From: a virus
IMG/VR virus record: IMGVR_UViG_3300047564_004285
Coordinates: 1 to 39,694 of that record
Strand: one strand, 5' to 3'
Length of the DNA: 39,694 nucleotides
This document shows positions 1-7,198 of this stretch, piece after piece; the first letter of the stretch is position 1; every line of letters begins with the position of its first letter. Position numbers and translations under genes: made by a program. Below the pieces are notes generated by a model. It was not told the DNA's origin. It was given only the letters and a program-made list of their open reading frames with translations, and made no database searches.

Positions 1-313
1 ATGGGGAACTAAATGGCCGGAGACAGATTTATTTGTTCAACAAGAATATACAAATCGTCGAGATGATAAAGCAGAAATTGCTTTTGGTTTCAATACAGCT
101 TGGTCACCACCTATTGAAGCATTTAATAAAATTAGTGATGACTATCCAAACATTCTTTTCTGTCTTTATTATGAAGAACCAGGAATGGGCTTTTGCGGAA
201 AGAATATTTGGTTTGATGGTGAATGCAAAGAAGAGTACCAATCTGAACTGATTCAAAACTATTTTGAAGAAGATTACCTCTTTGAAACCTATAGCGAAGA
301 AGCTAAAGAGTAG
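1..313 (+). CDS. YubB/DUF1281 ferredoxin-like protein, 3' end only
   Basis: Open from the window edge and ending at TAG 311-313 in the frame that starts at base 2. The visible residues include FNTAWSPP, then YYEEPGMGFCG, which is the pattern I associate with YubB/DUF1281 (Api92-like) ferredoxin-fold proteins of phages and plasmids. The function of that family is not established. The true start lies outside the window. The shifted frame holding an internal ATG at 33 looks like a shadow, because only this frame gives family-like sequence. Confidence 0.6.
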   Translation, partial: WGTKWPETDLFVQQEYTNRRDDKAEIAFGFNTAWSPPIEAFNKISDDYPNILFCLYYEEPGMGFCGKNIWFDGECKEEYQSELIQNYFEEDYLFETYSEEAKE

Positions 314-330
314 ATACTCAAAATCTACAA

Positions 331-358
331 ACAATAAAACAAAAACAACGGGCGTAAG
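331..358 (+). repeat. Leader motif, copy 1
   Basis: ACAATAAAAC followed by ACAACGGGCGTAAG, about 27 nt before the start of the next gene. The same two blocks recur at 5697-5718 before another gene, there without the 4-nt insert between them. GGGCGTAAG also resembles the left arm of the cassette-array hairpin at 20711. Probably a shared leader or control element. Confidence 0.45.
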
Positions 359-385
359 CCTAATCTAAACGAAAGTAACAAAACA

Positions 386-811
386 ATGGAAAACGAACTT
401 TTTGACACAATCTTTGACTTGTCAATGAAAAACCCTGAAATCACAGATGCAAAAGCGTATGGTTTCAATAAGACTGATGAGGGAATGGCTTCAAAGCTAA
501 TCATGAATGCATCAGATATCTATGATATGATTGATCATCTTAATGATGACAAATCATTTCATATTTACAACTATCTTAGCCTTGTAACAACAGGTTGGGC
601 TGCACCTTTAAAAAATGGTGAAGTTGATGGTGCGCCTAGTGAACATCCAGAAAGAAGAAGAGTATCTTTGGTAATTCTTGCTGATGTTGATAATAAGAGT
701 ATCTTGGGCAGTGTACTTCAGTTTGAAGGTGAAGAAGAAGAAAAAGTATATGATTACAATACAGCAACAGGAACTCTTGCTGATGCTTTTAGTTCAATCT
801 TCGAGGATTAA
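386..811 (+). CDS. Conserved phage hypothetical protein, 141 aa
   Basis: Function unknown. Residues around 70-95 read TTGWAAPL then APSEHPERRR, followed by a beta-rich stretch VSLVILADVD. I recall this combination from small actinophage proteins of unknown role. The C-terminus is acidic. It is preceded by the shared leader motif at 331-358 rather than a clear Shine-Dalgarno sequence. It opens a tight run that includes whiB. Confidence 0.75.
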   Translation: MENELFDTIFDLSMKNPEITDAKAYGFNKTDEGMASKLIMNASDIYDMIDHLNDDKSFHIYNYLSLVTTGWAAPLKNGEVDGAPSEHPERRRVSLVILADVDNKSILGSVLQFEGEEEEKVYDYNTATGTLADAFSSIFED

Positions 812-814
812 TTA

Positions 815-1156
815 ATGTTCTCGATGGATGATTTCAATAAAGACAAAGATTACTACGAAAATTTCAAAGCTGTTGAAGATTTGGGTGAGTTTCCAACATA
901 TCTTATGTTGGTAACTCATAAACTCAAGGAAATAAATCTCGATGAAACAACAAAGAGTGGTCATGAATTGATGATGAAAATCTTCAATATGACAGGACTT
1001 AGCCTTATAGATGAAAATGAGCAAGCACTAAATGTAGTGATGGCTTTGATTTCTCATATTTATGCAATGATTCTGTTTTTTGAAAATCAAGATTCTTACT
1101 TTGAATATTTTGATGAGACTGTGATTTATCCAATGATTAATAGAGGTAATTCGTAA
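815..1156 (+). CDS. Hypothetical protein, 113 aa
   Basis: Not recognised. It begins 3 nt after the previous stop and ends immediately before the whiB start codon, so the genes are probably co-translated. It is predicted mostly helical and acidic, with a hydrophobic stretch near residues 78-95 (LNVVMALISHIYAMILFF) that could be a core helix or a membrane segment. Confidence 0.7.
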   Translation: MFSMDDFNKDKDYYENFKAVEDLGEFPTYLMLVTHKLKEINLDETTKSGHELMMKIFNMTGLSLIDENEQALNVVMALISHIYAMILFFENQDSYFEYFDETVIYPMINRGNS

Positions 1157-1480
1157 ATGGATAATTGGTTTGATAAAGCTGCCTGTAAAGATACACCTTC
1201 AGAAATCTTTTATCCAGATGGTTTAGATAAAGCCGAAGATGAAAAGAGAGAAGCTACTGCAAAGATTATTTGTAAATCATGTCCAGTTGCTGGTGAATGC
1301 TTAATGCATGCAATTGAAAATGAAGAAAAATATGGAGTATGGGGTTCTTTTGCACCAAAAGAAAGAAAGAATATTATCTCCTTGTTCTCTAATTATCATA
1401 TTGATATCAATTTGTGTAAATCTATTGTTAATAAAGAGATGAGAACATTAAGAGCAAGAGTCAAAAGAGATTGGGTCTGA
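1157..1480 (+). CDS. whiB: WhiB-like Fe-S transcriptional regulator
   Basis: WhiB proteins bind a [4Fe-4S] cluster and contact the host RNA polymerase sigma factor to change promoter choice. They are confined to Actinobacteria and their phages. The four ligand cysteines are visible at C10, C39, C42 and C48 (C-x28-C-x2-C-x5-C), followed by the GVWGS turn at 60-64 and a basic C-terminal tail (RTLRARVKRDW) suited to DNA contact. The length of 107 aa is normal. Phage copies such as TM4 WhiBTM4 can inhibit host WhiB2 and cause superinfection exclusion; whether this one does is inference. It is directly fused in layout to the gene before it, with no gap. Confidence 0.93.
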   Translation: MDNWFDKAACKDTPSEIFYPDGLDKAEDEKREATAKIICKSCPVAGECLMHAIENEEKYGVWGSFAPKERKNIISLFSNYHIDINLCKSIVNKEMRTLRARVKRDWV

Positions 1481-1481
1481 A

Positions 1482-1649
1482 ATGGAAAAAGATGTAGGTC
1501 TTTCTTTTAACGCAACAATAACTGTTGAAGAAGCAAGAAAGAAATTGCGTGTTCCTTTTCAATCCGAGAATCAGAAGATTGATGTTGAGATTAAAAAGTC
1601 TTTCATTAAGAAAATAGTAGGGAGGATGTTTAAAAAAGATGGAGCGTAA
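1482..1649 (+). CDS. Small hypothetical protein, 55 aa
   Basis: ATG 1482 follows the whiB stop by one base. The peptide starts MEKDVGLSFNATITVEEARK and ends in a basic segment KKIVGRMFKKDGA. TITVEEAR resembles the start of a small helical domain but I do not recognise a family. It overlaps the next gene by 11 nt. Codon use matches its neighbours. Confidence 0.55.
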   Translation: MEKDVGLSFNATITVEEARKKLRVPFQSENQKIDVEIKKSFIKKIVGRMFKKDGA

Positions 1650-2079
1650 AGCGATGGTCTTGATAAACAAATATAGGAATGCTTATTTAGTTGCACAACA
1701 CGAAGGTTCTTATGCTTTAAATATAAAGTATTATGCCCATCGTCATTATATGTCAGATGAAGATTTTTCTGAAGCATATGATATTGCAAAGAAAGCATTC
1801 TTTGATCAAGTTGAATTCATAATTGCACATTATGGATTTAAGGGTTTTTCCGTTGAAGGGAAAAATAGTGGTTGGCTAAAGCCAATCACTGAAACAAATA
1901 AAACAGTTCAAACTGTGTTCGATGATTATCTTACTTTTGAAGAATATCTTGTTCAAGATAAGATCTATCATATGTTTGAAATGATAAAAGAACAACAAAG
2001 AGGTATTAAAAACATTCTTGAGTATTCAGAAACTCTGGATGATTTTATTCAAAACATTGAAAGTTATGAGGAAATATGA
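1639..2079 (+). CDS. Hypothetical protein, 146 aa
   Basis: Not recognised. The start at ATG 1639 has GGGAGG at 1620-1625, rather far upstream; ATG 1654 is a possible alternative and would remove the overlap with the previous gene. The stop TGA 2077-2079 overlaps the next ATG (ATGA). The sequence is mixed helix with many aromatic residues; no cofactor motif is seen. Confidence 0.7.
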   Translation: MERKAMVLINKYRNAYLVAQHEGSYALNIKYYAHRHYMSDEDFSEAYDIAKKAFFDQVEFIIAHYGFKGFSVEGKNSGWLKPITETNKTVQTVFDDYLTFEEYLVQDKIYHMFEMIKEQQRGIKNILEYSETLDDFIQNIESYEEI

Positions 2080-2435
2080 GCACAACAGAGAAAAAGACTT
2101 GCGCTGAGCTTGTCTATGAGAAAATGCTTGATAGAAGCATTCAGATTGAAGAACTGAATGACATTATTGAAGACATTGAATCTGATGGTGATAAAGTATC
2201 AGAGGCTGTAGAGGAACTTAATAATCTTGCATTAGAGATTAGTTCTTTTAAGAGTATCAAAATTCTTTTATCAACAGGTGGTCCTGCTGATTGGCTTGAA
2301 GCAAAACTTGATGATTATGGTGATCTTGTTGATTTAACTTATCATTATGCTGATTGGTTTGACCACGCTGAAACAACTGTCCCAAAAAATTCATATCTTT
2401 GGGATTATGCAACACAAATTGTAGATAGCTACTAG
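2076..2435 (+). CDS. Conserved phage hypothetical protein, 119 aa
   Basis: Translationally coupled to the previous gene by an ATGA overlap. It has a helical acidic N-terminal half, then LLSTGGPADWLEAKLD around residues 65-80, a motif I recall from small phage proteins of unknown function. The aromatic C-terminal part is YHYADWFDHAE. Confidence 0.72.
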   Translation: MSTTEKKTCAELVYEKMLDRSIQIEELNDIIEDIESDGDKVSEAVEELNNLALEISSFKSIKILLSTGGPADWLEAKLDDYGDLVDLTYHYADWFDHAETTVPKNSYLWDYATQIVDSY

Positions 2436-2452
2436 CAAGAAAGAGAAATAAA

Positions 2453-3043
2453 ATGGAATTAGAAAATGTAAGCATTAAGCTTTCACCAACTGCAATATCA
2501 GAAATTATTGATACAGTTGCTGATTCAATCAAAGACAACATCAAAGATTCAATCACTGATGAGCTCAAAGATGATGTTAAGGATGACATCATGCAAGAAC
2601 TCGATATTACAGATGATATTAGATCTTACATGTCAGATTGGTTTGATATTGATGACTATCTTCAGCATATAGATTTTGATTCATATATCGAAAAACAAGA
2701 TGTTGAAGATGAGATTCAGACATTGCTTTGTAATTATAGTCCGCTTTCAACTTGTACTACTGCTGAGTATGCAACTAAAGCTATGCGTGATGCATTGAGA
2801 TATTTCTTGCTTAAGGATATTGAAATTGTAGAGGATATCGCTAGAGCTTTAGAGCGCCGTAATAAGAGGCAATTAGAGTCAGAAATTCGTGATTCAATCA
2901 TTGAAGAAACACGAGAAGTAATGCGTGAAAGTTTGCGTCATGAGTTTATCGCTGAACTTAACGCATACAATGATGCTGTCAAAAAGGCAGAAGAAATCAT
3001 TAATATTAACAACCAGACAACCAATTGGATTGTCAATCAATAA
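2453..3043 (+). CDS. Helical hypothetical protein, 196 aa
   Basis: Very acidic. Residues 15-50 repeat an I-x-D-x-I pattern (TVADSIKDNIKDSITDELKD) typical of amphipathic helix or coiled coil. Another charged helix, rich in Glu and Arg, covers about 120-165. AAGAAAGAGAAATAAA before the ATG provides a purine-rich ribosome binding site. No catalytic motif is seen. A structural or oligomerisation role is possible but not shown. Confidence 0.7.
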   Translation: MELENVSIKLSPTAISEIIDTVADSIKDNIKDSITDELKDDVKDDIMQELDITDDIRSYMSDWFDIDDYLQHIDFDSYIEKQDVEDEIQTLLCNYSPLSTCTTAEYATKAMRDALRYFLLKDIEIVEDIARALERRNKRQLESEIRDSIIEETREVMRESLRHEFIAELNAYNDAVKKAEEIININNQTTNWIVNQ

Positions 3044-3057
3044 ATAAAAATTGATGT

Positions 3058-3086
3058 GAGGGGATGGAAGATAATTCTATCCCCTC
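3058..3086 (+). other. Strong RNA hairpin in leader of the next gene
   Basis: GAGGGGAT and ATCCCCTC are perfect complements, and the inner GGAA/TTCT extends the stem to 12 bp with one G-U pair. No T-run follows, so it is not a standard terminator. It may protect or insulate the downstream mRNA. It argues that the ATG at 3056, before the stem, is not the real start of the following gene. Confidence 0.65.
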
Positions 3087-3112
3087 ATGTCGTTAATCAA
3101 GAAAGAAAAATT

Positions 3113-4570
3113 ATGAAATATATTAAAGTAACAAACAGTGCAAATAATGTAAATCGTCTTAAGCTTGAGAAACTTGGTTTTTCTACAAAGCGAGATGATG
3201 TAAATACAATTGGTCAATTTGGTTCTGGTATTAAATTTGCTCCAATTGCTGCTGCTCGAAAAGGTATTGAGTTTATATTTGTTGGTCAAGATGATAAAGG
3301 CCCATATACTTTAGAGTATGTTATTCGAGAAGAAGAAGGTATTTCATCAATCTTCTATAAATATGAAGATTACGAGAAGCCATCTTCTTTTACTGCTGAA
3401 GCAGGAATTTTATCTTGGGAGTCTGATTTTCAGATTTATCGTGAAGTAATTGCTAATGCAATCGACGAAGCTAAAATTACTGGAACTGAATGGAGCGCAG
3501 AAATTGTTGATGTTGAAGATATAACTTCGGTTGAAGGTGAGTTTTCTGTATATCTATCAGCAACTGAATCTCTATCGCATATTCATGATAATTTTGATAA
3601 GTATTTCTCTGTTAATAGAAATCCAATCTTCATTGATGCTTCTGGAAATAAGATTTATGAATCTATTGATCCAAATGTATTCAGAGTTTATTCTAAAGGC
3701 GTTCTTGTATTCTCAGCAGACAATACTTTTAAATCATACGCAAGAGAACAAAGTCTGCCCGGATTCTTTGATTATGAATTAGATTATAACCTAGAATTGA
3801 ACGAAGAACGAACTGTCAGTAATACTTTCCAAATGAATAATTCTGTTATATCTTTGCTTTCAAAGGCTATGGATAGCGATATTATGAAAGCTGTTTTGGA
3901 TAATCTAATTAATTCAAGCAGCTTAAATAATTATTATGAGAATCAACACATCTCAGAATATTCTTGGAGCTCATATGCGTATTTACAAGATAAAGATCAA
4001 TTCTTTGACAATTTTATTGAAATCTTCCCTGAAGGTATTTTATTAAGTGCGAAGGAAGCAAACATCAATATTATTGAATCAACAAGAGTTCGTGGTTATA
4101 ATCCAATTGTAATTCAACATGATGGTATCTTTAGCTTTTTGAAAAATATTGGCGCTCCGACATACAATAGTATTCTTGGTGAATATTTCAAATATGATGT
4201 AACTAAAGATTTGAGTTTTTATCCAACAATCGTAAGTTCAATGGCTATCATTAATGATATCTATCCAGAATTTATTGAAGAAAATGATGGAATTGGGGTT
4301 TACTTTGGTGATGATGAAAGAATTCTTGCTGTAACAACAAGTATTCCTTTTGAAAACGAAACGGAATATACTAAGAAAATTCTTGTAAATCATTCATTTG
4401 CTGATGTTGCAAATATTCCACAAATGATTTCTACTCTTGTTCATGAATGGGATCATAAGAAAACCGGAATTGGTGATGGTGATTCTATGGGTAGAGAATT
4501 CCGTAGTCTTGCTGATGAAAAAATCGGTTATCTGATTTATGAACTCTGGAAGGCGAAGAAGAAAAAATAG
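3113..4570 (+). CDS. GHKL-like ATP-binding protein with C-terminal HExxH motif, 485 aa
   Basis: Start chosen at ATG 3113, preceded by AAGAAAGAAAAATT and lying after the leader hairpin; an in-frame ATG 57 nt earlier lies before that hairpin. Residues 34-39 read GQFGSG, like a GHKL-ATPase glycine loop, and 110-119 read REVIANAIDE, like the N-box with Asn115. This order is reversed compared with Hsp90, MutL and histidine kinases, as if circularly permuted. Near the C-terminus residues 444-448 read HEWDH, a zinc-metallopeptidase HExxH, with Glu residues downstream (GREFRSLADE) that could give the third ligand. I recall similar actinophage proteins but no known function. Either half could be catalytically inactive. 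Confidence 0.7.
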   Translation: MKYIKVTNSANNVNRLKLEKLGFSTKRDDVNTIGQFGSGIKFAPIAAARKGIEFIFVGQDDKGPYTLEYVIREEEGISSIFYKYEDYEKPSSFTAEAGILSWESDFQIYREVIANAIDEAKITGTEWSAEIVDVEDITSVEGEFSVYLSATESLSHIHDNFDKYFSVNRNPIFIDASGNKIYESIDPNVFRVYSKGVLVFSADNTFKSYAREQSLPGFFDYELDYNLELNEERTVSNTFQMNNSVISLLSKAMDSDIMKAVLDNLINSSSLNNYYENQHISEYSWSSYAYLQDKDQFFDNFIEIFPEGILLSAKEANINIIESTRVRGYNPIVIQHDGIFSFLKNIGAPTYNSILGEYFKYDVTKDLSFYPTIVSSMAIINDIYPEFIEENDGIGVYFGDDERILAVTTSIPFENETEYTKKILVNHSFADVANIPQMISTLVHEWDHKKTGIGDGDSMGREFRSLADEKIGYLIYELWKAKKKK

Positions 4571-4635
4571 CAAAATCCCTCACTTGACTGTCTAGTAGAG
4601 TGTAGACTATGGCAAACACTAACAAGGAGTTTGCT

Positions 4636-4761
4636 ATGGACTTAGACCAATACTATCGTTTTATGAAATGGACTAGCTTTATATGCTTTTGCATAATTTT
4701 TCCACCAGCTGCATTTATAATAATAATAGCGTTATTAATGTTTATGATGGGTGGTAAGTAA
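4636..4761 (+). CDS. Small membrane protein, 41 aa
   Basis: AAGGAG sits 9 nt before the ATG. One long hydrophobic stretch from about residue 13 to 38, with the break FPPAA in the middle, forms one or two membrane segments; the short N-terminus (MDLDQYYRFMK) is polar. The stop TAA shares its last A with the next ATG. A possible promoter -10 (TAGACT) lies at 4606-4611. Function unknown. Confidence 0.6.
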   Translation: MDLDQYYRFMKWTSFICFCIIFPPAAFIIIIALLMFMMGGK

Positions 4762-5123
4762 TGCCAAGATATGAAAACTATTTTGTTGTTGAGTTTAGAT
4801 TTCCTGTAATGGTTGAAGATGTTTCAACAGTAGCAGAAGCTGTATCTAAAGCAAACAGAATATGCGAAAGAGTACATGGATTTAAACCAAACAATTGGTT
4901 TGCGAGAATATTTGAATATTCCACTAGACAGAAAAATCCCGGTGTTGCTAAAGAGTATTTTTATAATCCAAACTCTTTAACATATAGAGAGATAACAAAG
5001 AATGTTGAGTTGTTTAACAATCTTCATTCTAGAAATCTTTCTGTTGAGGATATTTATGATTATGAGAAATTCATTAGCAAAGTAGCTATTGATGAAGAAG
5101 TAAAAATTAATGATGACGAATAA
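4761..5123 (+). CDS. Hypothetical protein, 120 aa
   Basis: Not recognised. It starts inside the TAATG overlap with the small membrane gene. The N-terminal third looks like an alpha/beta strand pattern (YFVVEFRFPVMVEDVSTVAEA), which fits small ferredoxin-like folds; the C-terminus is acidic. It overlaps the HNH gene by 14 nt. Confidence 0.7.
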   Translation: MPRYENYFVVEFRFPVMVEDVSTVAEAVSKANRICERVHGFKPNNWFARIFEYSTRQKNPGVAKEYFYNPNSLTYREITKNVELFNNLHSRNLSVEDIYDYEKFISKVAIDEEVKINDDE

Positions 5124-5553
5124 CAGAAAGGTTATTTGCTGCGGTTGCCAAAATCAATTCCTAACATCTAGTACAACTGTTTATAGAAAGAAAAGATGTT
5201 GTGGTAATGAAATGTGTTATAATGTTATTGATCAAAAAGTAACCAATGCGAATTACAAGAAGCAACAAAAGAAAATTGCAAAAGGAACTTTTAGACATGG
5301 AGTTCCTATTGAGATTAAAAAGGAAATTATCCTAAGAGATAAGAATACATGTAAGCTTTGCTATGAAACCTGTGCTGATAATAAAGCACAGGTTCATCAT
5401 ATTATTCCGGTATCTAATGGTGGATTAGATGAAAGAAAGAATTTAGTTCTTCTTTGTTCTGATTGTCACACATTAGTTCACCAAGTAGGTTGGGAAAAAT
5501 ACCAAGCTCATTTGGATAATTACACAAAGTATACAGAAAGAACTAATTATTAA
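5110..5553 (+). CDS. HNH endonuclease
   Basis: Residues about 10-40 hold a cysteine-rich zinc-binding segment (CCGCQNQF, then CCGNEMC). The C-terminal half is a classic HNH: CKLC near 77-80, VHHIIPVSNGG near 95-105 with the paired histidines, then NLVLLCSDCHTLVH. HNH nucleases nick or cut DNA using one divalent metal ion. The gene lies directly before tRNA-Leu; free-standing HNH genes beside tRNAs often behave as homing enzymes, but a packaging or repair role is also possible. Two consecutive ATGs (5110, 5113) make the start uncertain by one codon. Confidence 0.88.
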   Translation: MMTNNRKVICCGCQNQFLTSSTTVYRKKRCCGNEMCYNVIDQKVTNANYKKQQKKIAKGTFRHGVPIEIKKEIILRDKNTCKLCYETCADNKAQVHHIIPVSNGGLDERKNLVLLCSDCHTLVHQVGWEKYQAHLDNYTKYTERTNY

Positions 5554-5565
5554 GAATTAAGGTTT

Positions 5566-5648
5566 GGAGATATGGCGGAATAGGCAGACGCAGAAGACTT
5601 AAAATCTTCCGATGAATAATCGTATGGGTTCGAGTCCCATTATCTCTA
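5566..5648 (+). tRNA. tRNA-Leu (anticodon UAA)
   Basis: Acceptor GGAGATA pairs with TATCTCT. The anticodon arm is GAAGA-CTTAAAA-TCTTC with anticodon TAA. It has a long class II variable arm and the T-arm ATGGG-TTCGAGT-CCCAT. CCA is not encoded. It reads UUA, a codon favoured by AT-rich genomes. Confidence 0.95.
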
Positions 5649-5650
5649 CA

Positions 5651-5673
5651 ATGCTAGGTAAGGCAACTAGCAT
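5651..5673 (+). other. Hairpin directly after tRNA-Leu
   Basis: ATGCTAG pairs perfectly with CTAGCAT across a 9-nt loop, three bases beyond the tRNA 3' end. There is no T-run. It could be a processing or protection element for the tRNA transcript. Confidence 0.45.
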
Positions 5674-5696
5674 ATACTAAAAATGCCTAAAGAATA

Positions 5697-5718
5697 ACAA
5701 TAAAACAACTGGCGTAAG
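5697..5718 (+). repeat. Leader motif, copy 2
   Basis: ACAATAAAAC merged with ACAACTGGCGTAAG, 12 nt before the next start codon. It matches the motif at 331-358. The gene behind it has no clear Shine-Dalgarno sequence, as at copy 1. Confidence 0.45.
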
Positions 5719-5730
5719 GATAACATTAAT

Positions 5731-6327
5731 ATGGGATATTATGTACACACAACAGAAAATGTAGAATTTTTTCTACCAAAAGAAAACATTGATAAAGTCT
5801 ATCAAAAGATGTGCGAATTAAATGACTTTGACGATTTAAAGCGTGGAGGAATGTATGGTTCAAACAATGACCCAGTTGAAGGAGAACGATATCGCAGAGA
5901 TAAATGGTTCTCTTGGATGTCTCCTAACTATCCAGAAACTTGTAAGGATATGTTTGCAATTCTACAAGAACTTGGGTTTTACTGGAATCTCGATGAAGAA
6001 GGAAATGTAATCAGCATTGGTTATGACTACAATAAAACAGGCAATGAAGAGTATTTCTTATGCTGCTTTGCTGGATTTGTCGCAGATGGATCAGAAATTG
6101 AATTCAAAGGCGAAGATGAATCTTATTGGAAATTTGTATTCAAAAATGGCAAAATGACTCGATATGATGGCGAAGTCGAAATCAAGTACTATATTAAGAA
6201 TTCAGAAGAATATGAATTTGGCAAGCCAACAAATGCTGATGTTCAATCAGAAATTTGGAGAAAGAACTTTTATGAAGATCTTAAGAAGAACAAAGATCTT
6301 GAATCGAGAGTAATTGGTGAGCTTTAA
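5731..6327 (+). CDS. Conserved phage hypothetical protein, 198 aa
   Basis: Function unknown. It begins MGYYVHTTENVEFFLP, and about residue 110-140 contains YFLCCFAGFVADGSEIEF followed by WKFVFKNGKM. I recall these motifs from phage proteins that lie near YubB/DUF1281 genes, and the first gene of the window is of that type, so a shared fold or pathway is possible. It sits between two tRNA genes. Confidence 0.7.
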   Translation: MGYYVHTTENVEFFLPKENIDKVYQKMCELNDFDDLKRGGMYGSNNDPVEGERYRRDKWFSWMSPNYPETCKDMFAILQELGFYWNLDEEGNVISIGYDYNKTGNEEYFLCCFAGFVADGSEIEFKGEDESYWKFVFKNGKMTRYDGEVEIKYYIKNSEEYEFGKPTNADVQSEIWRKNFYEDLKKNKDLESRVIGEL

Positions 6328-6337
6328 ATAAGTTCGG

Positions 6338-6410
6338 GGGGGTTTAGCTCAGTTGGTAGAGCAGTAGACTTTTAATCTATTGGTCATGGGTTCAAGTCCC
6401 ATAGCCCCTA
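6338..6410 (+). tRNA. tRNA-Lys (anticodon UUU)
   Basis: Acceptor GGGGGTT pairs with AGCCCCT (G-U at the end and next to the end). D-arm TAGCTCAGTTGGTAGAGCA. Anticodon arm TAGA-CTTTTAA-TCTA with anticodon TTT. T-arm ATGGG-TTCAAGT-CCCAT. It begins 11 nt after the previous stop codon. CCA is not encoded. Confidence 0.96.
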
Positions 6411-6431
6411 CTTTTAAGAGAAAGGAAAAGT

Positions 6432-6506
6432 ATGTTTCATATTTTTACAACAACAATGATAATTATTTTTCTATCAATGATTCTTTTGGGATTGAAGGAT
6501 GGATAA
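6432..6506 (+). CDS. Possible 24-aa membrane peptide
   Basis: AAAGGAAAAG precedes the ATG at a good distance. The peptide is almost wholly hydrophobic (FTTTMIIIFLSMILLGL) and ends KDG. It is typical of the tiny single-span peptides seen elsewhere in this genome, but too short for certainty. Confidence 0.4.
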   Translation: MFHIFTTTMIIIFLSMILLGLKDG

Positions 6507-6518
6507 GTAGTGTATAAT
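6494..6518 (+). promoter_or_regulatory. Candidate promoter
   Basis: TATAAT at 6513-6518 with TTGAAG at about 6492-6497 and a 15-bp spacer, slightly short. The preceding AGTG recurs before the TATAAT at 38623. It would start RNA about 10 nt before the ATG at 6535. Confidence 0.4.
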
Positions 6519-6534
6519 GTATAAAGGTAATACT

Positions 6535-6897
6535 ATGAGGATTAAACCATTTGAAGAGCATAAAGATCAGTTATTTACTGATTATGCTATGCAACTTTTT
6601 AATGCTCATTGTTCAGATAATAGCCATGAGATGATAAAATTCCTTGTGGATTCTCTTGAAGAAGAAGCTGAAGATAATCCTGCGTTTTTGCCGGGTCTTG
6701 TCTTTGGTTGTATGGTTCATATGTTAATGATGACTCAGATTATTTCTTTAGAAAGAGATGTTCCTATTAGTGAAGCTACTGCTTCATATGTTTCTATGTA
6801 TCAGAGTAATAGAAAGAATCTTGCTAAGATGTTGGGAAATAGACCCGATTACGCAAAAGAATTGATAAACAAACTGTCTGAAGAAGACTTCAAATAA
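6535..6897 (+). CDS. Hypothetical protein, 120 aa
   Basis: Start placed at ATG 6535, which has AAAGGTAAT 7 nt upstream; the in-frame ATG at 6517 overlaps the -10 box and has no ribosome binding site. The protein is helical, with a hydrophobic central helix (GLVFGCMVHMLMMTQII) that may be a buried core. No family is recognised. Confidence 0.65.
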   Translation: MRIKPFEEHKDQLFTDYAMQLFNAHCSDNSHEMIKFLVDSLEEEAEDNPAFLPGLVFGCMVHMLMMTQIISLERDVPISEATASYVSMYQSNRKNLAKMLGNRPDYAKELINKLSEEDFK

Positions 6898-6918
6898 ACT
6901 TTAGTTAAAATCTAATAA

Positions 6919-6993
6919 GCCGAATGGTCCGAACGGTTTGACGGAGAAAACCTTATAAGTTTTTTGAATAGGTTCAATTCCTATATTCGGCAC
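6919..6993 (+). tRNA. tRNA-Ile (anticodon UAU)
   Basis: Acceptor GCCGAAT pairs with ATTCGGC. D-stem TCCG/CGGA. Anticodon arm AAAAC-CTTATAA-GTTTT gives anticodon TAT. T-arm ATAGG-TTCAATT-CCTAT. Discriminator A. It reads AUA, rare in many Actinobacteria. All helices are intact although the sequence is AT-rich. Confidence 0.88.
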
Positions 6994-7010
6994 TTAAACC
7001 ATTATTTGAT

Positions 7011-7198
7011 ATAATGGTACTTACATTTTTTATCACTGGAGGTGATGCTTATTGAAATAATCTGTGAAACAAGTAGCATTAAAAGATTGATGCAGTGATC
7101 TTGTTTCGCAACCTTAGCAAAATGCTAATACGGTCTGTATAAAAAGATTTGTAGGTCTTATTTATCTTCCGTAAAACCAATAGTTTTAAGGAGCGAAA
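7011..7198 (+). promoter_or_regulatory. Promoter and long structured leader of the Rpf-like gene
   Basis: TATAAT at 7011-7016 would start RNA near 7023, leaving about 175 nt of leader. The leader holds ATCAC/GTGAT; a perfect GAAACAAG/CTTGTTTC pair enclosing GCAT/ATGC; TTAGCA-AAA-TGCTAA; and TACGG/CCGTA enclosing AAGAT/ATCTT. A 17-codon reading frame (ATG 7045 to TGA 7096-7098, preceded by GGAGGTG) lies inside and may be a leader peptide. AAGGAGCGAAA provides the ribosome binding site for the lysin. Actinobacterial rpf genes are often controlled by c-di-AMP riboswitches, but I do not see the ydaO consensus here. Confidence 0.5.

Noticed and set aside
3056-3112. Upstream start of the GHKL-like gene
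   Set aside because: It would put a 12-bp hairpin inside the coding region and lacks the better-placed ribosome binding site; ATG 3113 begins the family-like sequence.
7023-7198. c-di-AMP (ydaO) riboswitch
   Set aside because: The gene context would fit but I could not find the conserved sequence blocks of that class.
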